A stretch of DNA of 32,754 nucleotides. It comes from a virus. Each line of letters opens with the position of its first letter. Position 1 is the stretch's first letter. Location of the stretch: positions 1-32,754 of the IMG/VR virus record IMGVR_UViG_3300006162_000034; one strand, given 5' to 3'. Below, in pieces: positions 30,316 through 32,754 of this stretch. The notes under the pieces are model-generated. The model had not been told where the DNA came from. It saw nothing but the letters and a program-made list of their open reading frames with translations, and did no database searches. The translations under genes were made by a program, and so were the position numbers.

Positions 30316-30335
30316 ACAACACACAGAGGCATTCC

Positions 30336-30452
30336 ATGAACATCCCCGACCTTCTCCGCTTTGCCCTTGATCTGGTGACATACGCCACCGTGACCGGGTT
30401 GCTCCCGATCTGCTTCCTGGCGTTCGTCGCGTGGCGGGGGTTGCGGAAATGA
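30336..30452 (+). CDS. 38-residue single-pass membrane peptide
   Basis: ATG with GAGG at 6 nt. The product MNIPDLLRFALDLVTYATVT continues with GLLPICFLAFVAWRGLRK: one hydrophobic helix of about 20 residues and a basic C-terminus, typical of a small inner-membrane protein. It ends in an ATGA overlap with the HTH gene. Possible exclusion or membrane-targeting factor; this is only suggested by topology. Confidence 0.55.
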   Translation: MNIPDLLRFALDLVTYATVTGLLPICFLAFVAWRGLRK

Positions 30453-30646
30453 CCGCCGCTGATTTCCACGCCGCGCTTGCCGCCCTTGGGATGACACAAC
30501 GCGCGTTTGCAGAACGGTGGAACACGCCGCTTAGGACGATCCGGCACTACCTTAACGGGACGCGGCCTATCCCGGGATGGGTGGCGGTGGCAGTCCGCTA
30601 CACCCAAAAACACGGGCCGATCGGACCTATTACGCCGGGGAGGTAG
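30449..30646 (+). CDS. Small XRE-like helix-turn-helix protein
   Basis: 65 residues, start coupled to the membrane peptide (ATGA). The sequence ALGMTQRAFAERWNTPLRTI and RHYLNGTRPIPGWVAVAV fits a Cro/XRE-type HTH (helix 2 TQRAFAERW, helix 3 PLRTIRHYLNG). Likely a DNA-binding regulator of phage transcription. The last 49 nt overlap the end of a minus-strand gene, so the C-terminal tail GPIGPITPGR is encoded opposite another protein. Confidence 0.7.
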   Translation: MTAADFHAALAALGMTQRAFAERWNTPLRTIRHYLNGTRPIPGWVAVAVRYTQKHGPIGPITPGR

Positions 30647-30870
30647 GCGCCAAGCGTCCCTAACTGGCCAGCGTTGGCTTGTGCTTGTGCCAACACCGCC
30701 TGCCGATAATATTCGGCCGCCATGTCTTGCGCCCCAAAATGCCATTCCCACGCCACCGCTTGGGCAGCCCAATCGAAATTGCGTGAATCGTCCAAAAGTT
30801 TCCCGCGCGCGATTGTCACCCGGTGCGTTTTCCCGCCCGTGCGCCGCCATAGGATCGTGGTGTCGGTCAT
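30598..30870 (-). CDS. Small hypothetical protein, third gene of RHH operon
   Basis: 90 residues from the ATG with GGGAGG at 9 nt, overlapping the stop of the membrane-protein gene (ATGA); the longer frame to 31065 only shadows that gene. It has a basic N-terminal part (WRRTGGKTHRVTIARGK) and a helical Ala/Gln-rich part (WAAQAVAWEWHFGAQ, YYRQAVLAQAQANAG). It ends with a hydrophobic Gly/Pro segment (GAYLPGVIGPIGPCFWV). Function unknown; it converges on the HTH gene with a 49-nt overlap. Confidence 0.6.
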   Translation of the reverse strand: MTDTTILWRRTGGKTHRVTIARGKLLDDSRNFDWAAQAVAWEWHFGAQDMAAEYYRQAVLAQAQANAGQLGTLGAYLPGVIGPIGPCFWV

Positions 30871-31031
30871 TGCAAAAAACCTCCCGTTGCTATCATTGAC
30901 CACCCGAGAGAAAGAAAAAAAGCACCCGCTAAAGCAAACCACATTCCGCGTCGCTGAGCGGTGAAAGCCATCATCCAGGCGCCGCCGACGACCAAAGCGG
31001 CAGCGGAAATTTGAACAAATACAAACATCAT
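30867..31031 (-). CDS. 54-residue two-helix membrane protein
   Basis: This frame was read directly: ATG (31031) overlapping the RHH stop as TAATG. The product starts MMFVFVQISAAALVVGGAWM, then has a basic loop TAQRRG and a second hydrophobic helix (WFALAGAFFLSLGWSMIATG). Two short helices with a positive loop indicate a small inner-membrane hairpin. It is co-translated with the RHH repressor and the 90-residue gene. Such proteins can act in superinfection exclusion or as membrane-active toxins, but no family is recognised. Confidence 0.6.
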   Translation of the reverse strand: MMFVFVQISAAALVVGGAWMMAFTAQRRGMWFALAGAFFLSLGWSMIATGGFLQ

Positions 31032-31234
31032 TATTCTTGCCCCCGCGCCGCAAGCTCTTGCTCAATCTGCCGGGCTTCCGCGTCCGCTTTGGCGTTGTTC
31101 AACGCTTTTAGCCAATCCCGCACGATCCATTCGATCATGCTGGTTTTGCTCCGCCGGCGTTCGGACGCGACAACACCCACCGCATCGCAAAGATCGGCGG
31201 GGAGACGGTATGCAAGGTCAGTGCGTTTTGCCAT
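31031..31234 (-). CDS. Ribbon-helix-helix (Arc/MetJ-type) repressor
   Basis: 67 residues. AKRTDLAYRLPADLCDAVGV gives the N-terminal beta strand (DLAYRLP) and first helix, and ASERRRSKTSMIEWIVRDWL gives the second helix with the S-x-T-xx-I-E-x-I pattern of RHH proteins. The C-terminus is a helical Glu/Ala tail. RHH dimers bind short repeated half-sites; matching repeats (GTGAGCGC) lie in its own promoter and in the divergent promoter. The ATG lies 6 nt after a TATAAG -10 box, with AAGG inside the -10, so the mRNA may be leaderless. Likely an autoregulated repressor of the early genes. Confidence 0.75.
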   Translation of the reverse strand: MAKRTDLAYRLPADLCDAVGVVASERRRSKTSMIEWIVRDWLKALNNAKADAEARQIEQELAARGQE

Positions 31235-31240
31235 GCTTGC

Positions 31241-31325
31241 CTTATACCCGCCGCGCGCTCACCGTGCACGCACTTTTTTCATTAACCCCGCATTTACCTA
31301 TTGACGTGAGCGCACAGTGAGCGCA
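31241..31325. promoter_or_regulatory. Divergent promoter region with GTGAGCGC repeats
   Basis: The minus promoter of the RHH gene has TATAAG (31241-31246) with a weak -35 near TGCACG 16 nt upstream. A GTGAGCGC copy on the minus strand (31255-31262) lies in this spacer. On the plus strand GTGAGCGCA occurs at 31306-31314 and 31317-31325, an 11-bp direct repeat. Thus each divergent promoter has its own operator-like site between -35 and -10. Confidence 0.6.
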
Positions 31326-31329
31326 TACC
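31301..31329 (+). promoter_or_regulatory. Plus-strand early promoter P2
   Basis: TTGACG (31301-31306) and CATACC (31324-31329) with a 17-nt spacer. The spacer is almost fully occupied by the two GTGAGCGCA repeats, so a bound repressor would block polymerase directly. The first gene starts at 31369, 40 nt downstream. It should drive the genes from 31.4 kb to the right edge. Confidence 0.65.
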
Positions 31330-31368
31330 CCTCTCACCGGCATGGAGCCGAAGAGAGAGGATCAGGAC

Positions 31369-31569
31369 ATGGCACACATCGAAATTCGCAAATACATCGT
31401 GGCGGACAACGCGACCCACGAGAAAGTGCTCATTACCTACGCTGCCAATGAACAGGCGGCTTTGGACGAATATGCAGCCATCCGCTCCGGCTACGACACC
31501 ATGACCGAGATGGCCCGCAGCGCGACCTTCCGCGAAGCTTCCAAGGTCTACGCCTACCGCGCCGTCTAA
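31369..31569 (+). CDS. Small early-region protein
   Basis: 66 residues preceded by GAGGATCAGGAC. It reads MAHIEIRKYIVADNATHEKV, then LITYAANEQAALDEYAAIRS, and ends FREASKVYAYRAV: beta strand, helix, strand order suggests a small alpha/beta fold. No family recognised. It is the first gene after P2 and so the direct target of the presumed RHH repressor. Confidence 0.6.
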   Translation: MAHIEIRKYIVADNATHEKVLITYAANEQAALDEYAAIRSGYDTMTEMARSATFREASKVYAYRAV

Positions 31570-31603
31570 CCCCACCGGCACACCACACAGGAGGATCAGG
31601 ACG

Positions 31604-31906
31604 ATGACCAGAGATACGATTATGGAAGAGGCCCTTATGGACATCGCGGGTGCCCACACGCCAGCCCAGCCGGCAGCCTCGGGCTGCGATGAGGCGACGT
31701 GGGTCATGCAGCATGTCGGAAATCTCCGCCGGCTGGCGCGGAACGCATTGGACAAGATCGCATCTGCGGAAAACGCACGGTCCGAGTGGCAGGATGTTTG
31801 CTCCGGCGTATCCCGTATGCCTGTTCCGGGCGGCTGGATATACAACATGGCCGACAATGTTGGCGGTTCCTCGTCCGTGTTCGTGCCAAAAGAGGACACG
31901 CGATGA
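31604..31906 (+). CDS. Small early-region hypothetical protein
   Basis: 100 residues with AGGAGG and the same GAGGATCAGGAC leader as the previous gene. It is helical in the centre (DEATWVMQHVGNLRRLARNA, LDKIASAENARSEWQD) and ends with GGWIYNMADNVGGSSSVFVP, a Gly/Ser-rich tail. No domain recognised. It overlaps the next start by ATGA, so it is translated together with the P-loop protein. Confidence 0.6.
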   Translation: MTRDTIMEEALMDIAGAHTPAQPAASGCDEATWVMQHVGNLRRLARNALDKIASAENARSEWQDVCSGVSRMPVPGGWIYNMADNVGGSSSVFVPKEDTR

Positions 31907-32178
31907 AAGGCGATCGACGCGGTACTGTGATCGTGGAAGTGAACGTCTGCGGCCCTGTCGGGTGCGGCAAAAGCGCAATATGCGGGGAGATCGAAATTGC
32001 CTTGCGAGCCATCGGCGTGAAGGTGTCATGGCCGGATGGTGACGACGAAAAGCGCCTCACACATGCCGACTGGCAGTCGGCGCTGGACCTGTATGACCCC
32101 ACCGTCGTCATCCGGGAGATCATCCAGAAGCCGAACCAGACACCCACAAACCCCATCCCCGGCACAGCCGGAAAATGA
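31903..32178 (+). CDS. Minimal P-loop protein
   Basis: 91 residues. VIVEVNVCGPVGCGKSAICG contains a complete Walker A (GPVGCGKS, residues 17-24) after a hydrophobic strand. A helix IEIALRAIGVKVSW and an acidic strand-turn WPDGDDEKRL follow. The end DLYDPTVVIREI may be a second strand. At 91 residues it lacks most of a standard NTPase core; no clear Walker B or sensor residue is seen. The pattern (GPVGCGKSAI, EIEIALRAIGV, then P-x-VVIxE) recurs in short uncharacterised phage proteins. Nucleotide binding is likely, catalysis uncertain. Confidence 0.65.
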   Translation: MKGDRRGTVIVEVNVCGPVGCGKSAICGEIEIALRAIGVKVSWPDGDDEKRLTHADWQSALDLYDPTVVIREIIQKPNQTPTNPIPGTAGK

Positions 32179-32193
32179 TGGAGACGACGAACC

Positions 32194-32610
32194 ATGACCG
32201 CGACGAACGCCGCCAGCAGTTGTCAAGCAATCCTTGACAACTCAGCCATGACCGACAAACCAACCGAGGCGATAGGCTATTGGGATTGCGACTGCGGGAG
32301 GGAGTGCCGGCACAAGAATGGACCGCAGCGACTGCCCGACTGTCGGGCGTGGTGGGTAAGTCTTGATGCATCCCCCGAGCAAAGGAGAACGATGATGTCC
32401 GACACCGCAGAATGGACGACCGGGCGCCTGCGGCAAGAAGCCGAGGCTTGCGAGAAGCGTGGGGAATGGGGCCGCGCGATTGATGTCTGGCAAGCCGCGA
32501 TGGACAACTACCCTGGCCGGGATCGGCCGTTGGGCGCGTTGGCGAAGCGCGAAATCGCCGAGATGGAACGCCGCCAACAGGCTTGCCTCGCAATGTATTT
32601 TCCCGCCTGA
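32194..32610 (+). CDS. Cys-rich N-terminus plus helical protein with internal start
   Basis: 138 residues from the ATG with GGAGACGACG upstream. Residues 31-50 hold CDCGRECRHKNGPQRLPDC, a small possible zinc site. From residue 67 the same frame has AAAGGAGAACG directly before ATGATG (32392-32397), which could start a separate 71-72-residue helical protein (TTGRLRQEAEACEKRGEWGR, RAIDVWQAAMDNYPG). Its TPR-like helices (EACEKRGEWGRAIDVWQAAM) suggest a single hairpin repeat. Whether one or two products are made cannot be read from the sequence. Function unknown. Confidence 0.6.
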   Translation: MTATNAASSCQAILDNSAMTDKPTEAIGYWDCDCGRECRHKNGPQRLPDCRAWWVSLDASPEQRRTMMSDTAEWTTGRLRQEAEACEKRGEWGRAIDVWQAAMDNYPGRDRPLGALAKREIAEMERRQQACLAMYFPA

Positions 32611-32670
32611 CTTCCGGCGCAACGCGCTTCACGCCGCCTAACCTCGCGGGCTTCGGCCCCGGCAATACCA

Positions 32671-32754
32671 ATGGAGACAAAGTTGCTGTTCGAGACTAGG
32701 TTTTATTCTACGGGATGGGCGTTTCGCTTTGGTCTGCTGCAATTCCGATGGAAC
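32671..32754 (+). CDS. Partial small ORF at the right edge
   Basis: A frame opening at ATG 32671 (METKLLFETRFYSTGWAFRF) stays open to the window edge. The TTG at 32683, with GGAG 6 nt upstream, is the more likely start, since the ATG itself overlaps the ribosome binding site. The sequence is rich in Phe, Trp and Arg. It continues the small-gene series downstream of P2. No family can be named from 24-28 residues. Confidence 0.4.
   Translation, partial: METKLLFETRFYSTGWAFRFGLLQFRWN

Noticed and set aside
1-32754. CRISPR arrays, tRNA or rRNA genes, insertion sequences, integrase
   Set aside because: I looked for regularly spaced repeats, cloverleaf-like segments, transposase motifs and tyrosine or serine recombinase motifs and saw none.

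Overview
The window is the structural part and the start of the early region of a tailed-phage genome (free phage, or a prophage whose integration genes lie outside). The gene order terminase large subunit, portal, scaffold, major capsid, adaptor, tail-hub protein, large internal proteins, tail fibres is that of a short-tailed (podovirus-like) phage. No tape measure, tail tube or tail sheath gene is visible. High GC, sigma70-like promoters and the families of several accessory genes suggest an alphaproteobacterial host. This is inference; no host gene, integrase, RNA polymerase, tRNA or CRISPR array is seen.

Layout. From about 28.7 kb down to 1, almost everything is on the minus strand as one tightly packed late block with many 1-4 nt stop/start overlaps. 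In transcription order it holds an SGNH hydrolase, small genes, an HExxH metallopeptidase, an HTH protein, a TPR-glycosyltransferase fusion, terminase, a zinc-ribbon protein, portal, a 13-residue basic peptide with a terminator, scaffold, capsid, a beta-repeat protein, adaptor, a tail-hub gene split at a run of ten G, small genes, a sulfotransferase-like/GNAT fusion, three large putative ejection proteins, a holin-like membrane protein and three fibre or adhesin proteins. The last of these has a Sec signal peptide.

From 29.3 to 32.75 kb lie small plus-strand early-type genes, interrupted by a minus-strand trio (RHH repressor, two-helix membrane protein, 90-residue protein). The RHH gene diverges from a plus-strand promoter whose -35/-10 spacer is filled by two copies of GTGAGCGCA spaced 11 bp apart. 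A third copy sits upstream of the other early promoter at 29.3 kb. This looks like a compact genetic switch.

Most notable: (1) a tail gene that needs a -1 frameshift, or a changed G count, at a 10-G tract; (2) a sulfotransferase-like/acetyltransferase fusion and a TPR-glycosyltransferase inside the virion operon, with an SGNH hydrolase at its head, which together suggest glycan or surface modification; (3) a repeated ~50 bp promoter-like element before the portal and capsid blocks, and a related one before the whole late block; (4) start codons placed 6-7 nt after -10-like boxes, suggesting leaderless mRNAs; (5) the RHH/operator switch.
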